From Drosophila persimilis (Eukaryota > Arthropoda > Insecta > Diptera > Drosophilidae), in contig NW_020825317.1 in the NCBI RefSeq assembly GCF_003286085.1, forward strand, positions 3,658,001 through 3,722,000: a DNA stretch of 64,000 nucleotides, read 5' to 3'. The first letter of the stretch is position 1, and each line of letters begins with the position of its first letter. Both the position numbers and the translations under genes were made by a program. The notes under the pieces were generated by a model. It worked only from the letters and a program-made list of their open reading frames with translations. It did not search any database and was not told the origin of the DNA. This document shows, piece by piece, positions 26,690 through 36,158 of this stretch.

Positions 26690-29600
26690 TCTCTCTCTCT
26701 CTCTCTATCTCTCTATCTTTTTCCTGTCTCTGTTTTTCTATTCTTCTGTGCTGAGTCCCTGCCCCTCCCCTGCCCACCCTCCAAAACTCCTCCTTGTGAA
26801 GGCTGCATGAAAAAATAGGGCCTAAATGAAAATTCGTATCCATAAGTTTGTTGCTTTGTTTGAAATTGCTTTTCATGTCATGTTAATTGGTGCTGAAATT
26901 TGAATTTTCCGTATGATTTTCGTATGGTTGTTAATCCTTTGGTTCCATTGCGATTAAGTTTATTATTTCGATATTTATTTTTATTTTAAAGTTTCGACTA
27001 ATTTCGTTCTTTTGGTTTCCAACAAGTAATACACACACACAAAAATGTAAAATACCATTAACCATATACCAAAAAATTTAGAACAAGCAGAGGAAATAAA
27101 CCAAAGTAAAACCGCCAAAAATAATATAAGACGCGATCATTATCATTTTATGTGTAAGACTAGACTTAAATGGAGGATCTGCCCATAGGATAGTTCTCGG
27201 TGCCAGGGTGCACTGTACTGTACCACCTACTTAGATATATGCGATATACGACCTATGCTATTCTACATACATACATATATTTAAATGACAATTTACTAAT
27301 CAAGTACAATTATCCCTTCCACCTTCACCTCCACCAAACGCATCCTGCATCTCTGTGCACCTTCCACGCACTGCAACACTTAACAGGTATCGATGTGATC
27401 CAAGTGGCCGAACGCCAGGTGCTCTCCTCAGCGGCCATTGTGGGCATTGCCGTGGGCGGTGTCTTGCTGCTGCTCTTAATTGTGGACCTACTCTGCTGCA
27501 TAACCGTGCACATGGGGGTGATGGCGGCCATGTGCCGTAAGGCGAAGCGGTCGCCCTCGGAGATCGATGACGAGGCCAAGCTGGGAAGGTAAGTAAGCGC
27601 TAAGGCGATCAACGATATTCGACAACTTTTGTAGTACTACTTTTGTTTGGATCTCGAGACCATCTTCCCACAAACGAAACGAATATTGCACTAACAATCG
27701 AAAAACCGAATCGAAAATCGAATTAAAATCAATCTCTTGTGTTTTTTCGTTGTGTTTTTTATCTTATCCGTTTCGAACAAAAGCCGAAATTGCAAACGAC
27801 CGGACTTCGAGTACAATTGGGTCTATGCGCGTCCCAAATCCTTGTTGTTCAATCGCAATTCCCTGATATCCGTCTGAGAGTGCGGCACCAGGCACAAAAA
27901 TTAAACCAAAAAATGCACCGAATTAAAAATTCAATATTAAATTTAAAATTCAAAGCTCACCTCTTACGTTTGTCATACAGTTTTTTAGTGCAATATACAA
28001 AAGTTTTCAGTTTGCCACACACTCGCTCACCAATCATTTAGTTCAGAAAAATACACTCTTATCCCCACACAAAAAACAAAGAAAACACTACACACAGACA
28101 AGTGCTTAGATCTCCTCAGTTGTTGGCTAATTATACCCGATACTCAAAATGAGTATTGGGGTATATTAGATTTGTGGTAAAAGTGGATGTGTGTAACGTC
28201 CAGAAGGAATCGTTTCCGACCCCATAAAGTATATATATTCTTGATCAGCATCAATAGCCGAGTCGATTGAGCCATGTCTGTCTGTCCGTCTGTCCGTCTG
28301 TCCGTCCGTCCGTCTGTCCGTCTGTCCGTCCCCTTCAGCGCCTAATGCTCAAAGACTATAAGAGCTAGAGCAACGATGTTTTGGATCCAGACTTCTGTGA
28401 TATGTCACTGCTCCAAAAATATTTCAAAACTTTGCCCCGCCCACTTCCGCCCCCACAAAGGGCGAAAATCTGTGGCATCCACAATTTTGACGATACGAGA
28501 AAACTAAAAACGCAGAATCGTAGAAGATGACTATATCTTCTAGAGTGCAAAATCTGAACCAGATCGTATAATTATTACAGCCAGAATCACGAAAACAATT
28601 TCACTCTTTCTCGCTCTGTCTCACTCTAACACACAGGTTTCATGGTCGGTTTTGCCAATTGCAAAATATGAGTTCAAGGATCTCAGAACCTATAAAAGCC
28701 AGAGCAACCAAATTTGGTATCCACACTCCTGTGATATCGGACCTTGACCGTTTCCTGTCCAAATTTCGCCACACCCCCTTCCGCCCCCGCAAAGGACGAA
28801 AATCTGAGGCAACCACAAATCTCAGAGACTATTAAGGCTAGAGTAACCAAATTTGGTACACACACTCCTTTAAGATGTCACTATAAAACGTATATCTCAG
28901 AATTTCGCCCCACCCCCATCCGCCCCCACAAAGGACGAAAATCTGTTGCATCCACAATATTGCAGATTTGAGAAAACTAAAAACGCAGAATCATAGATAA
29001 TAACCATATCTATCAGGTTGCTGAATCTGGATCAGATCAGATCATTTTCATAGCCAAAAGGAGCAAATCAATTTGCACTGGCTACGCAGCGCCCGACGTC
29101 ACGCTCAGACTGATTTTCTGTCTCTCTCGCACGCACTCTTTGTCGTGTCGTTAAATATTATCGGCGTCTGCCGGAGGAGGGCCATACTGACTTAGTATCG
29201 GGTATAACCGTAGAGTTGCGGTGTCCGCAGCAACTCACAACGTTCCCCCTCGTTTTAGTACAAGACTTGTGCGTGATTCAATGTGTAGTCAAATGTCCGA
29301 TGAGCTTCAAGCTGGAACTTCTTTGTGTACAGTCAGTTGCTTTCTCAAGACTGTCCTCTCGTTTGTTCATTTGCCAACGCCACTTGTCTTTGATCAACAC
29401 ACATACACATACACATACACAGACACACACACATACGCACACGACACAACCATCATCGTTATCATTTCATTTAAGATCATCTACTATTTGTATGTGTACT
29501 CTCTCTTCTCCTACTAAATGAACATCATCATGTATTACTCCAATCCATTCATCCAACACAAAAATCCGAATAAATCCAACTAAAAAACCAATCCAAAAAC

Positions 29601-30320
29601 CACCAAACCTACAAACAACCAACCAACCAAATACCGAAACCAAATACCAACCAAATTACCATCTAACCAAGCAGTCTTTACGGTTGGCGTTTTCCGCTAC
29701 CTTATTGCAGTGGACAGCTTGTTAAGGAGCCGCCACCGTCACCGTTGCCACTGCCGCCGCCAGTAAAGCTGGGCGGCTCGCCCATGACATCGCCATTGTA
29801 CGTACCACCTCCTCCATAAATCTTTGCATCCTGCCTCTGAATCTTCTTCTGATCTTTCCTTTGAGTTGAGAGCCTGTGCTCGCCTTCTTGCCTGCCTAAC
29901 TGCCTACTTAGTGTACCTATCATCTATCCACCTAATATATCTATCGACCACATCAATCTATTCATCTTCGCTCATTAGCACTGCATGCGCCACTCTATAG
30001 TTGATATAGTTTTATATACCACTGTAGTTATATAGCTCTATAAGGTAAGTGCACTGCTTGTTTTGGTACAGTCACACAGCTTTTACGAGTAGATGGCTTG
30101 CGAGCCAGACAACCTTTGCATGGCGGATCGTTTTAATCCAACAGCCACACAACATTAATATCCAAACTAATCAAAAAATGCTCTTTTCTTCTATAGAGAT
30201 GAAAAGGAACCGCTGCGCACACCCACAGGCAGCATCAAACAGAACTCCACCATCGAGTTCGATGGCCGTTTCGTGCACTCGCGAAGCGGGGAGATCATTG
30301 GCAAAAACTCGGCGGTGTAA
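4362..30320 (+). CDS. Fas2: Fasciclin II, Ig/FN3 neural cell-adhesion molecule (5' end outside window)
   Basis: This is the homophilic adhesion protein of axons, neuromuscular junctions and epithelia, the fly relative of NCAM. Coding exons that join in frame are 4362-4536, 11217-11380, 19407-19531, 19588-21078, 21140-21323, 27387-27588, 29675-29797 and 30197-30320. All have GT/AG borders and matching phases. The product shows Ig1 (LILTC to YYC), Ig2 (VVMC to IYTC), Ig3 (FAANC to YTC), Ig4 (IAITC to YQC), Ig5 (LSC to YKC), two FN3 domains, a helix starting near [10 protein letters not shown], and a cytoplasmic tail ending NSAV, the ligand for Dlg PDZ domains. It matches remembered D. melanogaster Fas2 along its whole length. 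The signal-peptide exon is not in the window, as expected for its very long first intron. Alternative 3' ends are listed separately. Identity is very secure; isoform use is inferred from sequence only. Confidence 0.96.
4537..11216 (+). other. Fas2: Fas2 intron, 6.7 kb
   Basis: There is no supported gene here. It contains CA/TG microsatellites (5525-5552, 8325-8340, 8920-8940, 10776-10809), AACAGT and ATTCAGT short tandem repeats near 5035-5095, and a 7-bp repeat of CATGTTC/CATGCTC near 10230-10265. Confidence 0.75.
11217..11380 (+). CDS. Fas2: Fas2 coding exon: second half of Ig1
   Basis: The acceptor is TATCCACAG and the donor is GTGAGT. It encodes [15 protein letters not shown], then [15 protein letters not shown] with the second Ig1 cysteine. 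A 6.7 kb intron separates it from the previous exon and an 8.0 kb intron from the next. Confidence 0.95.
11697..11950 (+). repeat. Degenerate two-copy direct repeat in Fas2 intron
   Basis: Blocks CTGTCAGGGGAAGTACAG / CTGTCAGAATAAGTACAG and CACTGATCGCAGC / CACTGATCGTAGC recur in the same order about 155 bp apart. This suggests an old tandem duplication of non-coding DNA. Confidence 0.55.
13230..13650 (+). repeat. Degenerate three-copy repeat in Fas2 intron
   Basis: Three segments near 13231, 13500 and 13602 share TGTTG(A/G)(C/A)AAATGCCA or close variants, followed by TGGTA(C/T)AG and CCC. The spacing is irregular. Function is unknown. Confidence 0.5.
16097..17214 (+). mobile_element. DINE-1/SGM-like non-autonomous Helitron, copy 1
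   Basis: The 1,118-bp unit is shared with 28131-29256. A 14-bp perfect subterminal inverted repeat, TTATACCCGATACT, lies at the left end and at 17152-17165. A GTCT/GTCC tetranucleotide array follows near 16243-16288. A stem-loop (GTTGCGG / CCGCAGCAAC) lies just before the right end, CCCTCGTTTT. These are the described hallmarks of DINE-1 elements. Inside, a block containing CACAAAGG(A/G)CGAAAATCTG recurs three times (near 16410, 16745 and 16885). There is no coding capacity. It lies in a Fas2 intron. Confidence 0.8.
19407..19531 (+). CDS. Fas2: Fas2 coding exon: first half of Ig2
   Basis: The acceptor is TTTGCAG and the donor is GTAAGT. It encodes [20 protein letters not shown], then [20 protein letters not shown]. 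It ends in phase 0, followed by a 56-bp intron. Confidence 0.96.
19588..21078 (+). CDS. Fas2: Fas2 large exon: Ig2 end, Ig3-Ig5, FN3-1 and start of FN3-2
   Basis: This 1,491-nt exon (497 codons, phase 0 at both ends) holds most of the ectodomain. Cysteine pairs of Ig3, Ig4 and Ig5 are visible, with N-glycosylation sequons such as NCT, NVT and NAT. The [20 protein letters not shown] strand typical of FN3 follows. It ends at KYCP before GTAAGA. The codon use is strongly GC-biased at third positions. Confidence 0.97.
21140..21535 (+). CDS. Fas2: Fas2 FN3-2 exon with read-through tail (candidate GPI-anchored end)
   Basis: Codons from GMKISGAW to IIMKTTR complete FN3-2. In transmembrane forms splicing occurs at 21323 (CGAG|GTGAGT). 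If the donor is not used, the frame stays open for a further 212 nt to a stop at 21533-21535. This adds a Ser/Thr-rich stretch and a final run of about 25 hydrophobic residues ending VSVLASMLV, the form of a GPI-attachment signal. Fas2 is known to have GPI-linked isoforms; which tail each uses is inferred here. Confidence 0.8.
   Translation, partial: GMKISGAWTELENSCNTVNVVETTSYEMTDLNGNTYYRIELKAHNAIGYSSPASIIMKTTRGESDSANNNLGTLLYSAGFNSGVGSLHKQLFTTTTRASTSTITTTITTTIIALATTISVTLVSVLASMLV
24373..24494 (+). CDS. Fas2: Fas2 alternative terminal exon encoding a second candidate GPI signal
   Basis: The acceptor is CTCATCTAG. The FN3-2 exon leaves one base (G), and this exon begins AC, giving GAC and an open frame of 39 further codons before TAA. 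The product is [20 protein letters not shown] followed by [20 protein letters not shown]. That is a basic spacer, small residues, then a hydrophobic C-terminus with no cytoplasmic tail, typical of GPI-anchor signals. Frame match and composition make a real exon likely. Its use in transcripts is inferred. Confidence 0.72.
26649..26707. repeat. CT microsatellite
   Basis: This is a nearly pure CT dinucleotide run of about 60 bp in Fas2 non-coding DNA. It is the longest simple repeat in the window. Confidence 0.95.
27387..27588 (+). CDS. Fas2: Fas2 exon: juxtamembrane, transmembrane helix, start of cytoplasmic tail
   Basis: The acceptor is TTAACAG and the donor is GTAAGT. It encodes [20 protein letters not shown], a valine/leucine-rich helix through [12 protein letters not shown], and the basic cytoplasmic start [18 protein letters not shown]. 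It ends in phase 2, which fits all three downstream exons (27784, 29675, 30197). Confidence 0.95.
27784..27877 (+). CDS. Fas2: Fas2 candidate alternative cytoplasmic terminal exon
   Basis: The acceptor is CGAACAAAAG, behind a T-rich tract. Joined to the phase-2 transmembrane exon it completes AG|C (Ser) and reads [20 protein letters not shown], then [10 protein letters not shown], before TGA at 27875-27877. The frame fits exactly and the peptide looks constrained (aromatic and basic, with a C-terminal SV). This would give a Fas2 with a short tail lacking the PEST-like segment and the NSAV PDZ ligand. I do not firmly recall a published form. Confidence 0.6.
28131..29256 (+). mobile_element. 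DINE-1/SGM-like non-autonomous Helitron, copy 2
   Basis: This copy has the same orientation and structure as copy 1 and is 1,126 bp long. The net length difference of 8 bp equals two extra tetranucleotide units in the GTCT/GTCC array. By eye only about twenty substitutions separate the copies. It lies between the Fas2 candidate terminal exon at 27784 and the cassette exon at 29675. Confidence 0.8.
29675..29797 (+). CDS. Fas2: Fas2 cassette exon with proline-rich (PEST-type) cytoplasmic segment
   Basis: The acceptor is AAGCAG and the donor is GTACGT. It is 123 nt and in phase with both neighbours, so inclusion or skipping keeps the frame. It encodes [20 protein letters not shown] followed by a Pro/Ser run and [10 protein letters not shown]. 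melanogaster has PEST-plus and PEST-minus transmembrane forms that differ by this segment. Confidence 0.9.
30197..30320 (+). CDS. Fas2: Fas2 last coding exon with PDZ-binding C-terminus
   Basis: The acceptor is TTCTATAG. It encodes [20 protein letters not shown], then [20 protein letters not shown] and TAA at 30318-30320. The final SAV is a class I PDZ ligand. About 2 kb of A/T-rich 3' UTR follows, with a candidate AATAAA at 32379. Confidence 0.96.
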
Positions 30321-32378
30321 GTGGGCCGAAGAGGAGAGCCCTCGAACATCTCGCAGCGTGCACAAACGATAGTGGAGTATAAATGAATGTCGTCTAAAAC
30401 GAGAACAAGCCAAAGCCACAGCTGGGGGACAACAAACGGGAATATCGATACAACATCGATGATGATGATTGATTGATTGATTGATTGGAAAACTGAGTTG
30501 GTTTTACTTTACTTTCGTACACAGCGTAACTCTTACTAAATGTCTTACTATAATACAATACGATATCCAATGCTACACATCTACATCTACACATACACAT
30601 ACACACATAGCACTCTAAGCTCGACAAAAAACAATGGGATTACAGGGATATCCCAATACCCCCATTCACGTGTCCCCGTGTTGCTTCATTTTCTAGTTCG
30701 TATTTATTTGTATTCGCTGCATTTTGTATTGCTTTGTTTCTCCCCAGCCCCTGGCCCATCCCCAGCCACACAGTAGAAAAAGTAAGAAAGAAAACCCAAA
30801 ATTAAACAAAACAAAAAGATAATGAAAACCTAGCCTAAGATATATATATGTGTATGCAAAGAGAGAAATCTTAAATTAATGCCTTACAAACAAAGAAAAA
30901 TTACATTTATTTAGCAGGTAAAGCGAGAAGTGACGATCTATGTATGAAAGTAAGCCGGAAGCATGGGATAAGAACAATTTCTTTAGTATAACTAACTTAA
31001 ACATGCCATAAATAAGTTGTAACATTAAGTTTGCATTTCCCCACTACCACTACCACTCCCCGCACCCAAAACCCTATCCCACATATCCTACCTAGCCACC
31101 ATTTCATAGTACTTAAAACGCTGAACAAAAGACTTGCGAGCATTTCTTTCTAGAACATGACATTAGAAGAAACAAAAACAAAACAAAAAGAATAAGGACT
31201 TGAATATTTGGTTAATATGTGGACTCCTTGGTTTCCTATTGGTAATTCATATACTATACTTAATCCACAGCCACAAGTATAATCTATGCGTAAGGATGAA
31301 CAAAATGCTCAATATACATTGATGTTAAACGAAATTTGAATGTTTGAAAAGGACGGCCCGCAACTGTTTGGCACTGCTTGACGAAACAGTGTTAGGGAGT
31401 ACAGCGCACTGGAAAGCGTATTCCAAGTTGCACATGCATCCCACAAAAACACACACAAATATGAGAAATGACAGTTCAAAGAAAATGCTAAGAAAAACCT
31501 AAATAAAACTAAACTAAATTAATGCTAAGTTGTAGAGAAACGACGAGAACTATGAGATTGCCAAACAAGAATGTTCGTTCGTTCACCTTTCGTTCATCTT
31601 TCATCCCCACTTCCATCAAACAAAATGCAAAAATCGCTCAGTTTTATGTTGAAAGTATTTTCGTATGTATTGTAAAAACTAAACAAATTCTAGTATAGAG
31701 ATCTGCAAATGCATTAATCTAATGGATATATAAAGCCTATGAATATATATGTACATGTATTTACAATTACTCAGTAAGTAAGTTTTTTTTCTACACAAAA
31801 CTACAAATAAACAAAAGAAAAAAACAGAAAAACAGAAAAACAAACTACATACTCGTACATACCCCAGTATAATCGTATTTATATACTCGAACACACCAAT
31901 CTGAATGTATGTATGTATTGTATATTCCATGGACAGCGCGTTTTCATTTGCATCCAATGTCGCCAATCCCCAATACCCAGGACCCAATCCCTTAGGGGAG
32001 ATCGCTCCCCCTTCTGTTTGTTGCCCAAGAGCTTTTGTAGCTTATGTTGCCTTGTCAGAGCTTTTTACCTATAAATATACAAGAATATTATACAAACCTA
32101 TCGAATAATAATCCTGCAAGCCAAGCATACAGCCAAGTCGACCAAGCTCGACGGCCAGCCCAGATCAGATCACGTTCAATGAATGGGCCACTATTGTAGT
32201 TTATGCCGAACGTGCAGCATATGCAATATGATGCAAAGTGAAAAGAACGAAGCGGAGCGGAGAGGATCGAATTTCTCGAACATTTCGGCGAAAAGCAGAG
32301 TGTAGCTTTTTATATAACCCGAACAAACAAACCAAGCAAAATTGAAAGAAATTGTACACTAAATCTAAAACGGGGGAA

Positions 32379-32426
32379 AATAAATCATATTTACTGTACT
32401 ATAAATCCAAATCAAAGTCTTTTATT
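32379..32426. terminator. Facing poly(A) signals of Fas2 (+) and GlcAT-I (-)
   Basis: AATAAA lies at 32379-32384 on the plus strand, and TTTATT at 32421-32426 reads AATAAA on the minus strand. If both are used, the two convergent transcripts end within tens of bases of each other. Confidence 0.55.
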
Positions 32427-33072
32427 TGCCTTCAGCTAGAGGCAGCTATGAGTATTGGGTATTGCGCAGAAACACCTAGCCTACCCACCCATTCTATATG
32501 CATGGCATCTGAAATTCCAAAGGTATAGCGATACGAGCCAGCCATCAAACCAGACCTATTCTCATTTTAACTGTATCGGAAATACTATATGTTGGCGGTT
32601 GGTGTGCTGATGTTTACAAAATGAAACTCGATCAGCGGCATTTATCGTCTTTCCTTCCGACCAAATATGCGAAAAAGCCACTTGATCTCGTATACATATG
32701 TATATTGTGAGCTCCTGTAGCTTCTAAAATACTTATAAGGAAATACCATAACATATCGACAACAGAATATAATACGGTTACAGAATCTTAGATACATATG
32801 TTACAAATTGTATTTGAGCATTTTACAACTATAATATTATACAGACGAGCAAGGTAGCCGCAGATTTGCTTGTGTTGCAGTTTGATGCAATGTTATGTTC
32901 AATAGCAAAGTTGGGAATACCTTGCCAGTATACAGATAAGAAAAGCTCTTGTTAATACATTCTGGGCAAAAAAAACGTTCAGTAAATTCACTAAGTTGAG
33001 GCATTAAGTAATGGGACGAGGAACAGTTGCGTGACAAGTATGTACAGGCGAATCGGGGAGGCAAGATCTTCT

Positions 33073-34081
33073 CTAGACCTCCATGCCAGAATCAGAGCGC
33101 TTTCCCTGGCGCTGAAGGGCATCCTCAGAGGTGAGCTTCGTCTTCTCGGTGCGCGTGTGCCAGACGAGCACGTCCCGACAGGAGTTGGCGAGCGGCTGGA
33201 GCTGTTGTCTCGTGGTGAGGTGTCGCAGGATTTCGCTCTCCTGGTAGCCGCGCTGCACCTCGTAAGAGAAGACGGCCTGCGGGTTCTTAATGAATAGATC
33301 CATGCTGATGGCGAAAGCGGCCATGTCGATGGGGAAGGGGCGCTTCGGTTGCCATGCAGCGTTGAAGCCCACCACCTGAGTTTTGTCCTCGTTGAGTATG
33401 GGCCGTTCCACCATGAGACCTCCCACCAGCCCAACGGGCCAGACGCCGACGTGGCCTGGCTTGATCTTAGTCATCTCGGCGAAAAGCTCCGTGGAATAGG
33501 AGTTGTCATCATCCATGAAGAATACAATAGCATGTCGATCTACATCCACGTGGGTGCGCAGCCAAGCTAAGGCCATGTTGCGCTGCTCTACTCCGCGTGG
33601 CTTAATCCAGTTGGGATCCTTACCCTGCAGCTTGAACTCGGGCGGCGTCTTGATGTTCAGTTGCGTGGAGCGCTTCTCAAGCCCCGCCCGCTGCAGCAGA
33701 CTGCGCACCAGCGGCGTGGTACTGTTAGAATCCTCCACAATGATCCAGTGCAGGTTTGGCAGCAGCATGAACAGGTGCGACAGTCTGTACGGAGATCGGC
33801 AGTGGTTAGAGGCTAGAAATGCAGTTTTCGGCCTCTTGGGACCACGCTCACCTGGTCAACTCCGCTTTTTGGGCTGGCCGCGCATACGTCGGCGTTATGG
33901 CGTAGATGTGGGGCAATGTGCCCGCCTCTTGCTGCGCGTACATGGCCTGCAGGTACTCTGGGCCCTGGCAGGTGTGCTTTCCATTGTGGTGGACCAGCTT
34001 GAGCACGATAAGGAAGACTATGATGAGCACCAGCACTTGGCGTGGACGAATGCGCGCCTCCGACATGCTGGCGTAAGCCAT
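33073..34081 (-). CDS. GlcAT-I: Galactosylgalactosylxylosylprotein 3-beta-glucuronosyltransferase (GlcAT-I)
   Basis: This GT43 enzyme adds glucuronic acid to finish the GlcA-Gal-Gal-Xyl linker on which heparan and chondroitin sulphate chains are built in the Golgi. Exons are 34081-33852 and 33784-33073, split by a 67-bp intron in phase 2, giving 313 aa. It is a type II membrane protein with a helix at about residues 15-30 (QVLVLIIVFLIVLKLV). IYAITPTYARPAQKAELTRL starts the catalytic domain. The DDD metal/UDP-GlcA motif is at residues 168-170, and WIKPRGVEQRN and FNAAWQP are family motifs. The length is close to the D. melanogaster enzyme, about 306 aa from memory. It is convergent with Fas2. 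Identity is secure. Confidence 0.95.
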
Positions 34082-35511
34082 TTCGGGCAGCTGCCTCTCA
34101 AACTCTCAGTTTCTCAGGTTTTTGGGTAAATTCGGATGGAGCCGCTTTTTGGTCGCCAATTATGTATTGAAAAAACAAGCTTAGCCCACTTAAGCCCCCT
34201 CTATTTAGATATGCGAACAACTTGAGTTAAACCGCAGAAAATAATACTGTTTGCAATATCTTCTTTCACATCCATCTTATCCTTACTCTTTATCTACAAA
34301 AACCCCACTATATTTGTCATCTGAACTGAACTTCATATTGCATCATTTTCATGGAGAGTATTTTAATACCCACGATAATGGGTTAATCGTTCTCTGGCCA
34401 TGATCAGAATCCATATTTCTCGATTTTGATATTCGGTTTAATATTACTAGCTAGGTGAAGCCCTCAGCCCTGTCCACATAATTTAATCCGATTAGTGAAT
34501 CAATTTTCTACTTGACTGGCTTGTTTTAAAATCTTTCATTTATTGCATTGTGTCGAAAACAAGGTTTAAACAACAAAGTTAAACGAAAAAAAAAGTGGCA
34601 ACGTAAGTGAGTATAGAATGTCTCGTCATTTCTTACATGTTGCTGGTATTTGAGGACCTGTGCTTGTCAACCGGAGTTTACGCATTTATATACCTTATTT
34701 CGAACATTTAATATGAAGGTAACTTTTTCCAAGCTGTTTTACAACTTAATTAATAAAGAACTTTTCTCAGATTGATATGTTTTAGACATATTCATGCTTA
34801 TGATTAGTATCTTGTATATATATACATATATGTATGTATCTCGATCCCGATGCCTATTCTTGATCTCCGAAGAAGACCACTAATTGCAAAAATATCGTTG
34901 AAATACCTTTAAAACAGAGACTGACTAATTTGTACATTAGTTAGAGCCTGGGATGGCAAACATTTCTGCAGCTATATAATATCTTTTTTCCTAGGGTATG
35001 CCAAATGTTGAGCATCCCGCCCCACATGAGACTGGCCAAAAATCTTGTGTATGTTAGTCTATATACCCTGTATTCTTTGATATACCTTTAAAAATATAAT
35101 TTAAAAGATTCATGAAATTGATTAAATATACCATTATATACCGATATACCGTAAAAAAACCTTCAACTCAATTTCGACGTCAAAATAAACAGGAAAATTA
35201 TATCAAATACCGTAAAAGGTCACCCTGTTAGCCAGATTCGAATGTTCAAAATAAACATAGGCGATAACGATATGGTCGTATGTGGGTGCTACCTGGCGGA
35301 AGCTTCCTGCTATGCACGAACAGGGTCGCACTGGGTAAATTAATCATTATCGATTCGAGCTTAGCTATAAGCGGTAAATTTCAATTGACAGCCGTCAATG
35401 AACATGTATTGTGCCTGCCATTTTTTTACTGACTCATTGAGCAGCCATCTTTAAAATTGAAAGCATTCATTTTGCGTTCTTGTGCCAATTATTACTCTTA
35501 AAATAAGCGCG
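34082..35511. other. Intergenic region, GlcAT-I to repeat gene
   Basis: There is no coding signal here. The right part holds repeated ATATACC / ACCGTAAAA words (Motif 6-like on the minus strand). Two Motif 1-like words, GGTCACCCTG (35220-35229) and GGTCGCACTG (35326-35335), may be the promoter of the 35512 gene. Confidence 0.5.
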
Positions 35512-36054
35512 ATGAGCGACTCCAAACAAGAATTAGGTGAAATTTCTTCCTCTACAAAAGGCGAGGCTACTCTGGCCTGTGAAAGCAAGATGGTCAACGC
35601 TCAGATGGGCGCTCTAACTGAGGACGCCACTCTTCCCTGCAAAAGCAAGATGGTCAATGCTCAGATGGGTGCTCCAACTGGGGATGCCACTCCGGCCTGC
35701 AACAGCGCCATACACGCTGAGAAGATCGCATTCACCGACGACTTGGGGCTAGCTTCGTCTACCAATGGTCAACCAAAGAACAACCAACGCGAGTTGGTAT
35801 TCCACGGCTGTTGCAAGATGACGGACGAAGAGTTGTCTGAGCACTACAAAGTGGATCAAATGACTGACGAGGAGCTGGCTTCGGTAAACATCGACCGCCA
35901 GGCGATGATTGACTCCTATCGCGTCATGCACGAGGTCTCAATGCTGCGGGGAAAGCCTTCGCACACCTTGAAGAAGAAAACTGAAGAGCCCGATTCAGTG
36001 AAGCCAAAGGAGAAACGCCAAAGCCAGAAGAGTAGCTTTTTGAACACTTTATAA
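35512..36054 (+). CDS. Unrecognised 180-codon protein with 20-residue tandem repeats
   Basis: I do not recognise this gene. ATG at 35512 (GCGCGATGAGC) is the first ATG in the frame, which stays open for 180 codons to TAA at 36052-36054. Two 60-nt direct repeats (35566-35625, 35626-35685) encode ATLACESKMVNAQMGALTED and ATLPCKSKMVNAQMGAPTGD; a degraded third (ATPACNSAIHAEKIAFTDD) follows. Later, MTDEEL occurs twice, and the C-terminus is lysine-rich and hydrophilic. No signal peptide or helix is seen; a cytoplasmic or nuclear protein is likely. AATAAA at 36231 would end the transcript. Repeats and low complexity suggest rapid evolution. A possible lost C-terminus lies downstream (36072-36158). 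Confidence 0.6.
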   Translation: MSDSKQELGEISSSTKGEATLACESKMVNAQMGALTEDATLPCKSKMVNAQMGAPTGDATPACNSAIHAEKIAFTDDLGLASSTNGQPKNNQRELVFHGCCKMTDEELSEHYKVDQMTDEELASVNIDRQAMIDSYRVMHEVSMLRGKPSHTLKKKTEEPDSVKPKEKRQSQKSSFLNTL

Positions 36055-36071
36055 TTATATATCAATTCCCA

Positions 36072-36158
36072 ATGCTGAACACTCTGGTCCAGCTCCAGGC
36101 CATCGATGACGAGTTTTTTGAATCTTTTGTGGAGGTCTACATGGACCGTGACTACTAA
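36072..36158 (+). CDS. Short 28-aa frame downstream of the repeat gene (sORF or stranded C-terminus)
   Basis: ATG CTG AAC ACT CTG opens 28 codons ending in an acidic, aromatic peptide (LQAIDDEFFESFVEVYMDRD). It begins with LNTL, the same four residues that end the upstream protein, from near-identical DNA 35 bp earlier. It may be a true second cistron or the old C-terminal part of the upstream gene pushed out of frame. Confidence 0.3.
   Translation: MLNTLVQLQAIDDEFFESFVEVYMDRDY

Larger units (their letters stand above)
21536..27386 (+). other. Fas2: Fas2 intron / 3' UTRs of the GPI-type ends
   Basis: Apart from the small exon at 24373-24494 this is A/T-rich non-coding DNA. It contains a CA microsatellite (22259-22283), a long CT microsatellite (26649-26707), and several AATAAA signals (for example near 24673 and 25973) that could end the two GPI-type transcripts. 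A TGTAAATA (Pumilio-type consensus) lies at 24592-24599. Confidence 0.6.
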
